Counted from the first letter of the stretch, positions 17,397-26,692 are shown. The stretch is DNA of 64,000 nucleotides from Pseudaeromonas aegiceratis (GCF_046254905.1 NZ_CP158016.1:2108001-2172000); one strand, 5' to 3'. The notes: generated by a model not told the origin, from the sequence alone. Made by a program: numbers and translations.

Positions 17397-17876
17397 TTAT
17401 ACCCGATCTGGGGTCGATTGAACCAGATTTTCCAACACGTAAATGTCGGGTCGCAGCAGGCGCTGGCGGATCTGGCCTTCACAGGGTCCCACCAGGCTAT
17501 CCAGGGTATGCCGGCTCAGAGCCCCAGCGAAGGCTTCCATCGCCTCCGCCAACACCCCCTTCAGGCGGCAGACCGGCAGCAGTGCGCAGCTGGGCTGCTG
17601 GCAATCGATCAGCGGCCCCTGCCCCTCCAGCGCCAGTATCACCTCCCCCAGGTTGATGGCCTCCGGCGGCAGGGCCAGACAGATGCCGCCGCCCTTGCCG
17701 CGCCGGGTCAGCACCCAGCCCAGGCGCCCCATCAGGTGCACTATCTTGTTGATGTGGTTTCGCGGCAGGGTAAATGCCTGACACACCTCCTCAATGCTGG
17801 CCAGTCGCCCCGCCGGCTGCACCGCCAGGTAGATGAGGATCCGCAGGCCATAATCGGTAAAGCGCGTCAGTTGCAT
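17397..17876 (-). CDS. nsrR: Nitric-oxide-sensing Rrf2-family repressor NsrR
   Basis: A 159-aa transcription regulator with an N-terminal winged helix (MQLTRFTDYGLRILIYLA, RNHINKIVHLMGRLGWV, RGKGGGICLA). The Fe-S cluster cysteines Cys92, Cys97 and Cys103 have the NsrR spacing C-X4-C-X5-C and are followed by RLK, as in E. coli. NO destroys the cluster and relieves repression of hmp, ytfE and related NO-detoxification genes. No such target gene is adjacent. A candidate 23-bp NsrR site lies upstream of its own ATG. Confidence 0.92.
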   Translation of the reverse strand: MQLTRFTDYGLRILIYLAVQPAGRLASIEEVCQAFTLPRNHINKIVHLMGRLGWVLTRRGKGGGICLALPPEAINLGEVILALEGQGPLIDCQQPSCALLPVCRLKGVLAEAMEAFAGALSRHTLDSLVGPCEGQIRQRLLRPDIYVLENLVQSTPDRV

Positions 17877-17919
17877 CTGTCATTCCAGGACGAGGTGGGC
17901 TCGTTTGTCAGGTCATTAA

Positions 17920-17942
17920 AAGGTGTCTTGTCCTTGCATCTT
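17920..17942 (-). promoter_or_regulatory. Candidate NsrR operator upstream of nsrR
   Basis: A 23-bp imperfect palindrome starts AAGATGC and ends ACACCTT on the nsrR strand, with the 11-1-11 geometry of NsrR sites. The left half matches the AAGATGCA consensus well and the right half poorly. It lies 44-66 nt before the ATG, suggesting autorepression. Confidence 0.4.
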
Positions 17943-17979
17943 ACCCGTCCGGCGCCCGTTTCAACAGCCTGATAACAAA

Positions 17980-18002
17980 ACACCCCGCACCAGGCGGGGT
18001 GT
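17980..18002 (-). terminator. Terminator of trpB
   Basis: Stem ACACCCCGC / GCGGGGTGT around a short ACCAG-type loop, followed leftward by TTTTG. Confidence 0.85.
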
Positions 18003-18018
18003 TTGGCCAGATGCGGGC

Positions 18019-19245
18019 TCACTTGGGCAGGCTGGCCACCCCGTACTGAGCGCCGTAATGGGCCACCACGAAGTCGATGTCCTTATCACCGCGACCTGAG
18101 AGATTCACCAGCAGGCTGCCGGTCTCCCCCTGGCGGGCCAGCTTCAGCGCATAGGCCAGGGCATGGGCCGATTCGATGGCCGGAATGATGCCCTCCATGC
18201 GTGACAGGGTGAAGAAGGCGTCGATGGCCTCCTTATCGTCCACTACCCCGTAGCTGACCCGGCCGGCATCCTTGAGGTAGCTGTGCTGGGGCCCCACCGC
18301 CGGGTAATCCAGACCGCTGGCCACCGAGTAGACCTCCTGGGGCTCGCCGTTGGCGTCCTTCAGCATGTAGGACTTGAAGCCGTGCATGATGCCGGGCTCG
18401 CCCTTGGTGAGGCTGGCGGCGTGTTCACCGTCCTGCTCCAGGCCATGGCCGGCCGGCTCGACCCCGTGCATCTTGACCTCGGCATCCTCCAGGAAGGCGC
18501 TGAACAGCCCCATGGCATTGGAGCCGCCCCCCACGCAGGCCACCAGATTATCCGGCAGCTTGCCCGTCATCTGCTGGAACTGCTCTCTGGCCTCCATGCC
18601 GATGATGGACTGGAAGTCGCGCACCATCATGGGGAAGGGATGGGGCCCCACCACGGAGCCGATGGCATACAGCTGGGTCACGGGATCCTTGAGGTAGGCG
18701 TCAAATGCGGCATCCACCGCCTCCTTCAGGGTCTTGCGACCATGGGTGGCGGGTATCACGTTGGCGCCCAGTATGCCCATGCGCACCACGTTGGGGTGTT
18801 CCTTCTTGATGTCCACCTCCCCCATGTAGATGTCGCACTCCAGCCCCACCAGGGCGGCGGCGGTGGCCAGGGCCACGCCGTGCTGACCGGCGCCGGTCTC
18901 GGCGATCACCTTCTTCTTGCCCATCTTCTTGGCCAGCAGCGCCTCCCCCAGGCAGTGGTTGATCTTGTGGGCGCCGGTATGGTTCAAGTCTTCGCGCTTG
19001 AGGTAGATGGGGGCGCCATAGGCCGCCGACAGGTTACGGGCATGGAAGATGGGGCTGGGACGGCCAACATAGTGCTGATAGAGGTGGGTCAACTCGGCCA
19101 GGAAGGCCGGATCCTGGCGGATCGCCAGATAGGCCTGGGTGATCTCGTCGATGATGGTCTGCAGCTGGGGCGGGACAAAACTGCCGCCATACTGACCAAA
19201 ATAACCTTGGGCGTCGGGTTGGGGAAAATCGAAACGGTTGTGCAT
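18019..19245 (-). CDS. trpB: Tryptophan synthase beta chain (stand-alone)
   Basis: A 408-aa PLP enzyme that joins indole and L-serine to make L-tryptophan. The PLP lysine is Lys94 in HTGAHKINH; ETGAGQHG carries the catalytic Glu; GGGSNAMG binds the phosphate; the C-terminal NLSGRGDKD motif is complete. The ATG at 19245 has an ideal GGAGGT 6 nt upstream; a longer ORF to 19287 is not conserved. No trpA or other trp gene is adjacent, which is unusual. The aromatic amino-acid permease gene lies directly upstream, on the same strand. It may salvage indole; that is inference. Confidence 0.93.
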   Translation of the reverse strand: MHNRFDFPQPDAQGYFGQYGGSFVPPQLQTIIDEITQAYLAIRQDPAFLAELTHLYQHYVGRPSPIFHARNLSAAYGAPIYLKREDLNHTGAHKINHCLGEALLAKKMGKKKVIAETGAGQHGVALATAAALVGLECDIYMGEVDIKKEHPNVVRMGILGANVIPATHGRKTLKEAVDAAFDAYLKDPVTQLYAIGSVVGPHPFPMMVRDFQSIIGMEAREQFQQMTGKLPDNLVACVGGGSNAMGLFSAFLEDAEVKMHGVEPAGHGLEQDGEHAASLTKGEPGIMHGFKSYMLKDANGEPQEVYSVASGLDYPAVGPQHSYLKDAGRVSYGVVDDKEAIDAFFTLSRMEGIIPAIESAHALAYALKLARQGETGSLLVNLSGRGDKDIDFVVAHYGAQYGVASLPK

Positions 19246-19351
19246 GCTACCTCCTGTCTGCGTGGCACCGATAAAGGGAAACAGCATAAAACAACCATCA
19301 AATCAATTTGTTACGGATGACACACTTTTGCATCGTCAAACCATCAAACAC

Positions 19352-19375
19352 AAAAAAGCCCCCATGATGGGGGCT
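19352..19375 (-). terminator. Terminator of aromatic amino-acid permease gene
   Basis: Stem AGCCCCC / GGGGGCT with an ATCAT loop followed leftward by TTTTTT; it separates aroP from trpB. Confidence 0.88.
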
Positions 19376-19395
19376 TGATTTCACCGGTTGCGGAC

Positions 19396-20784
19396 TCAGG
19401 CCGCGTCGCTGGCCTGGGTCAGGGGCAGCGCCTTGGCATCGGCACGCCGCTTGGCCTGGTAGCCTACCCAGATGATCAGTAACCAGCAGGGCATCAGATA
19501 GACGGAGATGGTCTCGCCCAGCAGGTAGAGGATCACCAGCATGCCGGCCAGAAAAGCCAGGCACAGGTAGTTGGCAAACGGGAACCAGAAGGCCTTGAAG
19601 CCCGGTTCGACGCCCTCGGTCTGCTTGGCACGGCGGAACTTGATATGGGTCATGCTGATCATGGCCCAGTTGATGACCAAGGCCGACACCACCAGGGACA
19701 TCAGCAGCTTGAACGCCTCACCAGGGATCACGTAGTTGATCACCACGCAGATGAGGGTGGTCAGAGCCGACAGCCCGATGGCCACCACGGGCACGCCACG
19801 CTTGTCGGTCTTGGCCAGCACCTTGGGGGCGTTGCCCTGCTGGGCCAGGCCGTGGAGCATGCGGCTGTTGCAGTAGACGCAGCTGTTGTACACCGACAGG
19901 GCAGCGGTGAGCACCACCACGTTCAGCACGTTCGCCACCGGCACCGCGCCGATGGAGTTGAAGATCATCACAAAGGGGCTGCTGTCGGCGGTGATCTGCT
20001 GCCAAGGATAGAGGGAGAGCAGCACCGCCAGGGCCCCCACGTAGAAGATCAGGATGCGGTAGATCACCTGATTCACCGCCTTGGGGATGGTGCGCTTGGG
20101 GTCCGAGGTCTCGGCGGCTGTGATGCCCACGAGTTCCAGACCACCGAAGGAGAACATGATGATGGCCAGGGACATGATGAGGCCGTGCCAGCCATTGGGC
20201 ATGAAGCCGCCGTTGTTCCACAGGTTGCTGACCATGGCCTGCTCACCACCCTTGCCAGTCACCAGCAGCCAGCAGCCGAAGCCGATCATGCCGAGGATGG
20301 CCACCACCTTGATGATGGAGAACCAGAATTCCATCTCACCGAACAGCTTGACGTTGGCCAGGTTGATGCCATTGATCACCACGAAGAAGACGGCCGCCGA
20401 CACCCAGGTGGGGATATCCGGGAACCAGAACTGCACATACTTACCCACCACGGTCAGTTCGGCCATGCTGACCAGCACATACAGCACCCAGTAGTTCCAG
20501 CCGGACAGGAAGCCGGCAAAGCCGTTCCAGTAGCGATAGGCAAAGTGACTGAAGGAGCCGGACACCGGCTCTTCGGCCACCATCTCGCCCAGCTGGCGCA
20601 TGATGAGAAAGGCGATGAAACCCGCCACGGCATATCCCAGCAGGACGGCCGGGCCGGCCATGGCGATGGTGGAACCTATGGCATAGAACAGGCCGGTACC
20701 TATGGCACCGCCCAGGGCGATCAGCTGGACATGACGATTGCTCAACCCGCGGTGGAGTTCGTCAGTCTGGTGTTGTGCGTCCAT
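19396..20784 (-). CDS. aroP: Aromatic amino-acid permease, AroP/PheP type
   Basis: A 462-aa APC-superfamily H+ symporter with about 12 membrane segments, closely similar to E. coli AroP along its length: NRHVQLIALGGAIGTGLF, FLIMRQLGEMVAEEPVSGSF, SGWNYWVLYVLVSMAELT, SFGGLELVGITAAE, and SVYNSCVYCNSRMLHGLAQQ. It should import Trp, Tyr and Phe. The ATG at 20784 has GAGGAAAG upstream; the ORF extends to 21066 without conserved sequence. No TyrR box (TGTAAA-N6-TTTACA) was recognised upstream. Confidence 0.92.
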   Translation of the reverse strand: MDAQHQTDELHRGLSNRHVQLIALGGAIGTGLFYAIGSTIAMAGPAVLLGYAVAGFIAFLIMRQLGEMVAEEPVSGSFSHFAYRYWNGFAGFLSGWNYWVLYVLVSMAELTVVGKYVQFWFPDIPTWVSAAVFFVVINGINLANVKLFGEMEFWFSIIKVVAILGMIGFGCWLLVTGKGGEQAMVSNLWNNGGFMPNGWHGLIMSLAIIMFSFGGLELVGITAAETSDPKRTIPKAVNQVIYRILIFYVGALAVLLSLYPWQQITADSSPFVMIFNSIGAVPVANVLNVVVLTAALSVYNSCVYCNSRMLHGLAQQGNAPKVLAKTDKRGVPVVAIGLSALTTLICVVINYVIPGEAFKLLMSLVVSALVINWAMISMTHIKFRRAKQTEGVEPGFKAFWFPFANYLCLAFLAGMLVILYLLGETISVYLMPCWLLIIWVGYQAKRRADAKALPLTQASDAA

Positions 20785-21111
20785 CAAACTTCTTTCCTCA
20801 ATGGCTACCGATGGGCGGGACGGACTGTCCGGCACCACCTTGGGCGATGGCGATCTCCTCCCCCTGCCCTCGCCGATCGGGACAAGTGAAAATCGTATCC
20901 AACCCGGGTTCTCCTTTATCTGGCTAAACCGCCGGCTAGAATACCCGCCCCCAAGGGACTTTTCAGCATCCTTTTTGGGACTAAGGCCAGATTTCCAGTG
21001 GATAAAATCAGAACACGGCGTCATTGCGGGCCATTCCTGTTGGTAAATCCTGGCAGCACAACACAAAAAAGGGCAGCCCGCAGGCTGCCCTCAGATGGCA
21101 GACGGCTAGGC
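20785..21111. other. Intergenic region between oppF and aroP
   Basis: 327 bases holding the oppF terminator (21065-21090) and the aroP leader. The leader is G-rich on the coding strand near 20830-20880. No gene, riboswitch or TyrR site is recognised in it. Confidence 0.6.
21065..21090 (-). terminator. Terminator of the opp operon
   Basis: 8-bp stem GGGCAGCC / GGCTGCCC with a 4-nt loop and a TTTTTT tail, just after oppF. Confidence 0.9.
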
Positions 21112-22101
21112 TCAGAGGCGCACCTTGAGACAGGCCACGGCATGAGCCTCACCGCCGGCCAGTTGCGGCCGCTGCCGGGCGCACTCGCCATCCGCCAATG
21201 GGCAGCGGGTGCGGAACACGCAGCCGGACGGCGGATGGATGGGCGACGGCAGCTCCCCCTCCAGCAGCTGGATGGTCTTGCTGCGCTCAAGCCTGGGATC
21301 CGGGATGGGTACCGCGGACATCAGCGCCTGGGTATAGGGGTGAGACGGCTTGGCATACACGGCCGCGCTTGAGCCCAGCTCCACCGCATTGCCCAGGTAC
21401 ATCACCAGCACCCGATCCGAGATGTGCTTCACCACCGACAGGTCGTGGGCGATGAACACCAAGGACAAGCCCATCTCCTGTCGCAGAGACTTGAGCAGGT
21501 TCACCACCTGGGCCTGGATGGAGACATCCAGCGCCGAGACCGGCTCATCGCAGATGATGAGCTTGGGCTCCAGGATCAGGGCCCGGGCGATGCCAATTCG
21601 CTGGCACTGGCCGCCGGAGAACTCGTGGGGATAGCGGTTGATGAGATTCGGCAGCAGACCCACCTTCAGCATGATGGCCTGCACCCTGTCCATCACTGCC
21701 TGCCTGGTCAGCCTGGGATAGAAGGTCTGCAGGGGCTCGGCGATGATGTCGCCTATGGTCATCCGCGGATCCAAGGACGCCAGGGGGTCCTGGAAGATCA
21801 TCTGGATTTCCTTGCGCTTCTCCCGCCGCTCACCCGCCGGCAACCGGGTCAGATCCTGCCCTAGCCAGACCACCTGCCCCTCGGTGGCCGCCACCAGGCC
21901 TATGATGGCCCGGGCCAAGGTGGACTTGCCGCAACCGGACTCCCCCACCACCCCCAGGGTCTCCCCTTCATAGAGCTTGATGCTGACCCCGTCCAGCGCC
22001 TTCAGGGAGACGGGTTTGGCCCAGGGCCAGCCCTGGTCGCCCTTGATCTTGAAATGCACCTTGAGGTTGCTGACATCCAGCAACAGTGTCTTCTCGCTCA
22101 T
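21112..22101 (-). CDS. oppF: Oligopeptide ABC transporter ATPase OppF
   Basis: A 329-aa ATPase of the oligopeptide importer. Walker A is GESGCGKST, signature FSGGQCQRIGIARAL, Walker B LIICDEPVSALDVS, H-loop FIAHDLSVV. The C-terminal oligopeptide-transporter domain has CVFRTRCPLADGEC, whose four cysteines ligate a cluster in OppD/DppF-type proteins. The ATG at 22101 lies 5 nt after the oppD stop codon. Last gene of oppABCDF. Confidence 0.95.
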   Translation of the reverse strand: MSEKTLLLDVSNLKVHFKIKGDQGWPWAKPVSLKALDGVSIKLYEGETLGVVGESGCGKSTLARAIIGLVAATEGQVVWLGQDLTRLPAGERREKRKEIQMIFQDPLASLDPRMTIGDIIAEPLQTFYPRLTRQAVMDRVQAIMLKVGLLPNLINRYPHEFSGGQCQRIGIARALILEPKLIICDEPVSALDVSIQAQVVNLLKSLRQEMGLSLVFIAHDLSVVKHISDRVLVMYLGNAVELGSSAAVYAKPSHPYTQALMSAVPIPDPRLERSKTIQLLEGELPSPIHPPSGCVFRTRCPLADGECARQRPQLAGGEAHAVACLKVRL

Positions 22102-22106
22102 CCGCC

Positions 22107-23069
22107 TTACGCCTCCCAATCCCAGTGACAGGCACGACGACGGCCATCGCCGAAGTCCTGCAATGCCGGCGCCACCTGGGCGCATCGCTCATGCACCCGC
22201 TGGCAGCGCGCCTGGAAGGGGCAGCCTACCGGCAACTTGAGCAGGTTAGGCGGATTGCCGGGAATGGTGGCCAGCAGCTCTCCGCCGGTATCCAGCCGGG
22301 GAATGGCCTTCAGCAACCCTTGGGTGTAAGGGTGGGACGGCTGATAGAAGATGTCGTCCACCTTGCCGTACTCCATGGTGCGGCCGGCGTACATCACCAG
22401 CACCTTGTCACACAGGCCGGCGATCACCCCCAGGTCGTGGGTGATCATGATGATGGCGGTGTTGAAGTCGCGCTTGAGTTCGTTCAGCAGCACCATGATC
22501 TGGGCCTGTACCGTCACATCCAGCGCCGTGGTGGGCTCATCGGCGATGAGCAGCTTGGGATTGCACAGCAGGGCCATGGCAATCATCACCCGCTGCCGCA
22601 TGCCGCCGGAAAACTCATGGGGATACATGCCCATGCGCTGGCGCGCCTCGGGGATCTTCACCGCATCCAGCATGCGCACAGCGGCCTCGAAGGCCTCGGT
22701 CTTGCCCATGCCCTGATGCAGCATCAGCACCTCCGTCAGCTGGGGCCCCACCTTCATGTAGGGGTTGAGGGAGGTCATGGGGTCCTGGAAGATCATGGCG
22801 ATCTCCCGGGCCCGGATGCGGTTGAGCTCCGACTGCGGCAGGTTGAGGATCTCCCGGCCGTTGAACCTGGCGGAGCCGGTGATGACCCCGTTCTTGGCCA
22901 AGAGGCCCATCAGGGCGAAGGCGGTCTGGCTCTTGCCCGAGCCGGACTCCCCCACTATGCCCAGGGTCTCGCCGGCCGCCAGGGCAAAGTTGAGATCGTT
23001 GACCGCCACCACCTTGCCGTCCGGGGTGGTAAACGCCACGCGGAGATCCTGTACCTCGAGCAAATTCAT
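22107..23069 (-). CDS. oppD: Oligopeptide ABC transporter ATPase OppD
   Basis: A 320-aa partner ATPase of OppF. Walker A is GESGSGKSQ (final S/T replaced by Gln-flanked SQT as in OppD), signature FSGGMRQRVMIAMAL, Walker B LLIADEPTTALDVT, H-loop ITHDLGVI. The C-terminal CPFQARCQRVHERC motif is present. The start at MNLLEVQDLRVAF matches E. coli OppD; an upstream extension is ignored. It begins 10 nt after oppC. Confidence 0.95.
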   Translation of the reverse strand: MNLLEVQDLRVAFTTPDGKVVAVNDLNFALAAGETLGIVGESGSGKSQTAFALMGLLAKNGVITGSARFNGREILNLPQSELNRIRAREIAMIFQDPMTSLNPYMKVGPQLTEVLMLHQGMGKTEAFEAAVRMLDAVKIPEARQRMGMYPHEFSGGMRQRVMIAMALLCNPKLLIADEPTTALDVTVQAQIMVLLNELKRDFNTAIIMITHDLGVIAGLCDKVLVMYAGRTMEYGKVDDIFYQPSHPYTQGLLKAIPRLDTGGELLATIPGNPPNLLKLPVGCPFQARCQRVHERCAQVAPALQDFGDGRRRACHWDWEA

Positions 23070-23079
23070 CCGTCGCTCC

Positions 23080-23988
23080 TCAGCGGTCCTTGGGATCCAG
23101 GGCATCGCGCAGGCCGTCACCCAGGAAGTTGAAACAGAACAGGGTCAGCACCATGAAGCCCGCCGGGAACAGCAGTTGCCACAGGGCCACCTCCATGGAC
23201 TTGGACCCCGCATCCAGCAGGGCACCCCAGCTGGTCATGGGCTCCTGTACCCCCAGCCCCAGGAAGCTGAGAAAGGACTCAAACAAGATCATGCCGGGCA
23301 CCAGCAGGGTGGCGTATACCACCACTATGCCCAGCACGTTGGGCACTATGTGGCGGCTGATGATCTTCCACTGGGAGACACCGCAGACCTGGGCCGCCTC
23401 GATGAACGCCTTGCTCTTGAGGCTCAGGGTCTGGCCCCGGACGATCCGCGCCATGTCCAGCCAGCTCACCGCCCCGATGGCGATGAAGATGAGCCAGATG
23501 TTCCGGCCAAAGAAGGTCACCAGCATGATGACGAAGAACATGAAGGGAAAGGCGTAGAGGATCTCCAACGCCCGCATCATGAGGCGATCCAGACTGCCGC
23601 CGACAAACCCGGCGGTGGCCCCATACAGGGTGCCGATGACCACGGCCACCAGGGCGCCCAGGACGCCAACCATCAGGGAGATACGGCCGCCCATCAGGGT
23701 GCGGACAAACAGATCCCGCCCCAGGCTGTCGGTACCAAAATAGTGGCCGGAGACCCAATCCGGCGCGCTTTGCATGGCCCCCCAATCCGGATCATCGAAG
23801 GTGAAACGCGCCAGCATGGGCCCCAGTATCACCAGCAGGGCGATCACCGCCAGCACCAGCAGAGCGCTCACCGCGGCCCGGTTCTGCAGGAAGCGGCGCC
23901 GGGCATCCTGCCACAGGGAACGGCCTTCCACCGCCAGGCTATCGGCAAACTGACCCACCGCCTGGTGCTTTGTTTTACTCACTACCAT
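23080..23988 (-). CDS. oppC: Oligopeptide ABC transporter permease OppC
   Basis: A 302-aa inner-membrane permease, the same length as E. coli OppC. It has an N-terminal cytoplasmic segment, one membrane helix (about 43-64), and the BPD_transp domain with HYFGTDSLGRDLFVR and the EAA loop EAAQVCGVSQWKIISRHIVP. It pairs with OppB to form the peptide channel. Confidence 0.95.
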   Translation of the reverse strand: MVVSKTKHQAVGQFADSLAVEGRSLWQDARRRFLQNRAAVSALLVLAVIALLVILGPMLARFTFDDPDWGAMQSAPDWVSGHYFGTDSLGRDLFVRTLMGGRISLMVGVLGALVAVVIGTLYGATAGFVGGSLDRLMMRALEILYAFPFMFFVIMLVTFFGRNIWLIFIAIGAVSWLDMARIVRGQTLSLKSKAFIEAAQVCGVSQWKIISRHIVPNVLGIVVVYATLLVPGMILFESFLSFLGLGVQEPMTSWGALLDAGSKSMEVALWQLLFPAGFMVLTLFCFNFLGDGLRDALDPKDR

Positions 23989-23999
23989 GGCAACCTCCG

Positions 24000-24920
24000 T
24001 CAGTAACGGATCTTGGGATCGATGAAGGCGTAGAGGATATCCACCACCGCATTGAAGGTGATGGTCAGGGCGCCCACCAGTATGGTCAGCCCCAGCACCA
24101 TGGAGTAGTCACGGTTCAAGGCGCCGTTGACAAACAGCTGGCCGATCCCCGGCAGGCCGAAGATGGTTTCTATGACCACGGAGCCGGTGATGATGCCGAC
24201 GAACGCCGGCCCCAGATAGGAGACCACCGGCAGCATGGCCGGCCGCAGGGCATGGCGCAGTACGATGTGGCGCAGCGGCAGCCCCTTGGCCCTGGCGGTG
24301 CGGATGAAGTTGGCATTCATGATTTCAATCATGCTACCGCGCATGATGCGGGCGATGGCGGAGACGTAATACACCGTCATGCCGATGACCGGCAGCACCA
24401 TGAACTGCAGCTGGCCATGCTGCCAGCCCCCCGCCGGCAACCAGCGCAGGCCGATGGCAAAGATCAGCACCAGGATGGGCGCCAGCACGAAGGATGGCAC
24501 CACCACCCCGAACATGGCGCTGGCCATCAGGCCATAGTCCAGCCAGGAGTTCTGCCTTAAGGCCGCCAGGGTGCCGAAGCTGACCCCCACCAACACCGCC
24601 AAGCAAAAGGCCGCCAGCCCGATCGTGGCGGAGACCGGCAAAGCCTGACGCACCAGATGGTTGACCGAGAAATCCTTGTATTTGAACGAGGGGCCCAGAT
24701 CGCCTTTGGCCAGGTTCCCCAGATAGCTCAGGTACTGCTGATAGACCGGCTTGTCGAGGCCATATTTGGCTTCGATATTGGCCTTCACCTCCGGCGGCAG
24801 GGCCCGCTCGCTGGAGAAGGGATTGCCGGGGGCAAACCGCATCATGAAGAAGGAGACGGTGATCAGCACCAACAGGGTGGGGATCGCCTCAAGGATTCGT
24901 TTGAATATAAACTTAACCAT
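24000..24920 (-). CDS. oppB: Oligopeptide ABC transporter permease OppB
   Basis: A 306-aa permease of the same length as E. coli OppB. It begins MVKFIFKRILEAIPTLLVLI, has FGLPGIGQLFVNGALNRDY, and carries the coupling loop RTARAKGLPLRHIVLRHALR. The ATG at 24920 is chosen by alignment. A hairpin in the 95-nt gap after oppA probably reduces its expression relative to OppA. Confidence 0.95.
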   Translation of the reverse strand: MVKFIFKRILEAIPTLLVLITVSFFMMRFAPGNPFSSERALPPEVKANIEAKYGLDKPVYQQYLSYLGNLAKGDLGPSFKYKDFSVNHLVRQALPVSATIGLAAFCLAVLVGVSFGTLAALRQNSWLDYGLMASAMFGVVVPSFVLAPILVLIFAIGLRWLPAGGWQHGQLQFMVLPVIGMTVYYVSAIARIMRGSMIEIMNANFIRTARAKGLPLRHIVLRHALRPAMLPVVSYLGPAFVGIITGSVVIETIFGLPGIGQLFVNGALNRDYSMVLGLTILVGALTITFNAVVDILYAFIDPKIRY

Positions 24921-24969
24921 TGTGTGTTCCATCCGGGTCAAGAAATGGCCGGCAGTCCGTGGGCAAGAC

Positions 24970-24991
24970 AAGCCCGCCAGCCGGCGGGCTT
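24970..24991 (-). terminator. Attenuator hairpin between oppA and oppB
   Basis: Perfect 9-bp stem AAGCCCGCC / GGCGGGCTT with an AGCC loop and only a short T-tract. The position matches the differential-expression hairpins known between opp binding-protein and permease genes. Confidence 0.7.
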
Positions 24992-25015
24992 GCTCGTCCA
25001 GACAGGTGCCGACCC

Positions 25016-26692
25016 TCAGTGGGCCAGGATGTACATGTCCTTGGTGTAGAGGTTATCCAAGGGATTGTTGGGGTAACCGCCCACATAGGGCTTCACCAGT
25101 CGGGCCGTCACGTACTGATAGATGGGCGCGATGGGCATGTCCTCGGCCAGCAGGGCCTCGGCCTCGCCATACAGCTTGTTGCGGGCCTCGGTATCCAGCA
25201 CGGTGCGGCTCTGGGCCATCAGCTCGTCGTACTTGGGATTGGCGTACTTGCCGTCGTTGTTGCCATGGGTGGTCTGCTTGAGATCCAGCATGGAAGAGGC
25301 TTCGTCGTAGTCGGCAATCCAGCCGGCACGGGCCACGTCAAACTGACCGCTGGACTTGGTTTCCAGATAGGTCTTCCATTCCTGATTCACCAGGGCGACA
25401 TCCACCCCCAGGGTCTTCTTCCACATGGCCGCCACCGCCACCGCCACCTTCTTGTGGTTCTCGCTGGTGTTGTACAGCAGCTCGAACCTCAGCGGATGCT
25501 GGGCATCGAAACCGGCGGCCTTGAGCAGCGCCTTGGCCTGGGTGTCACGCTCGGCCTGAGTCAGCTTGCCCCAGGCCGGCTCACTGGCCACGAAGCCGTC
25601 CACGTATTCCGGCACCAGGGTATAGGCTGGCTTCTGACCCTGCCCCATGACGGCATCGGCGATGATGTTCCGATCGATGGCAAAGGAGAGCGCCTTGCGC
25701 ACCCGCACATCATCAAACGGCGGCTTCTTGCAGTTGAACTCGTAGTAGTAGGTGCCCACATAACCGGTCACCCGCACATCCTGCGGACGTTCACGCTGCA
25801 GGCGCTTGAACTGCTCGATGGGGATTTCGTAGGTCATGTCCACCTCGCCGGCCAGATAGCGGTTCATGTCCGCGTTCTGGGACTGGATCGGCAGGTAGGT
25901 CACCTTGTTGATCTGGGTGTGGGCATGGTCCCAGTAGGTCTTGCTGCGCGCCAGCACGATGCGCTCGTTCACCACCCACTCCTGCAGTGTGTAGGCCCCG
26001 TTGGTGACCATGTTGCCCGGGCGGGTCCACTGATCGCCGTACTGCTCGATCACCTTCTGGGGTTCCGGATAGGTGGTGGTGTGGGCCAGCATGCTGATGA
26101 AGTAGGGTACCGGCTTCTCGAGGGAGATCTGCAGGGTGTGATCATCGATGGCCTTGATCCCCAGCTCGGCAGGCGCCTTCTTGCCGGCGATGATGTCGGA
26201 GGCGTTGACTATGGTGGGGATTTCCAGGTACCAGGAATAGGGCGAGGCGGTCTTGGGATCCACCACGCGGCGGAAGGCATAGACAAAATCGCCGGCGGTG
26301 ACGGGATCGCCATTGGACCACTTGGCATCCTGACGCAGGTGGAAGGTATACACCTTGTTATCCGGCGTCTCCCAGGACTGGGCCACGGCGGGGCGCACCT
26401 CGCCGTTGGGGCCCGAGGTCACCAGGCCCTCGAACAGATCACGCTGAATATTGGACTCAGGCGCTCCCTCGGTCTTCGCCGGATCCAGGGTGGCCGGCTC
26501 ACTCCCGTTACCCTTCACCAGCTCCTGCACTGCGGCCAGAGCAGGCGTGGTATCACCCTTGGCTTGCGGCGCGGCACTCTCCTGTTTGGCCGGTGCGGCG
26601 GGAGTCTCGCTGGTTGGCTGGGGTTTGTCGCAGCCAAACAGGGCGAAGGCTGAGGCCACCGTCACGGCTAGCAGGTTTTTATTATGGGTCAT
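25016..26692 (-). CDS. oppA: Oligopeptide-binding lipoprotein OppA
   Basis: A 558-aa SBP family 5 peptide-binding protein. Unlike soluble E. coli OppA it has a lipoprotein signal: VTVASAFALFGC with Cys21 as the lipidated residue, then an Ala/Pro/Glu-rich linker of about 30 residues. The mature domain shows NGSEPATLDPAKTEGAPES, the family start, and later YYYEFNCKKPPFDDVRVRKA and the GWIADYDEASSML region. Asp follows the lipidated Cys, which in enterobacteria keeps lipoproteins in the inner membrane. RBS AAGGA. First gene of oppABCDF. Confidence 0.94.
   Translation of the reverse strand: MTHNKNLLAVTVASAFALFGCDKPQPTSETPAAPAKQESAAPQAKGDTTPALAAVQELVKGNGSEPATLDPAKTEGAPESNIQRDLFEGLVTSGPNGEVRPAVAQSWETPDNKVYTFHLRQDAKWSNGDPVTAGDFVYAFRRVVDPKTASPYSWYLEIPTIVNASDIIAGKKAPAELGIKAIDDHTLQISLEKPVPYFISMLAHTTTYPEPQKVIEQYGDQWTRPGNMVTNGAYTLQEWVVNERIVLARSKTYWDHAHTQINKVTYLPIQSQNADMNRYLAGEVDMTYEIPIEQFKRLQRERPQDVRVTGYVGTYYYEFNCKKPPFDDVRVRKALSFAIDRNIIADAVMGQGQKPAYTLVPEYVDGFVASEPAWGKLTQAERDTQAKALLKAAGFDAQHPLRFELLYNTSENHKKVAVAVAAMWKKTLGVDVALVNQEWKTYLETKSSGQFDVARAGWIADYDEASSMLDLKQTTHGNNDGKYANPKYDELMAQSRTVLDTEARNKLYGEAEALLAEDMPIAPIYQYVTARLVKPYVGGYPNNPLDNLYTKDMYILAH

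Noticed and set aside
20785..21111. TyrR box or trp-type leader upstream of aroP
   Set aside because: No TGTAAA-N6-TTTACA sequence and no tryptophan-rich leader peptide could be found.
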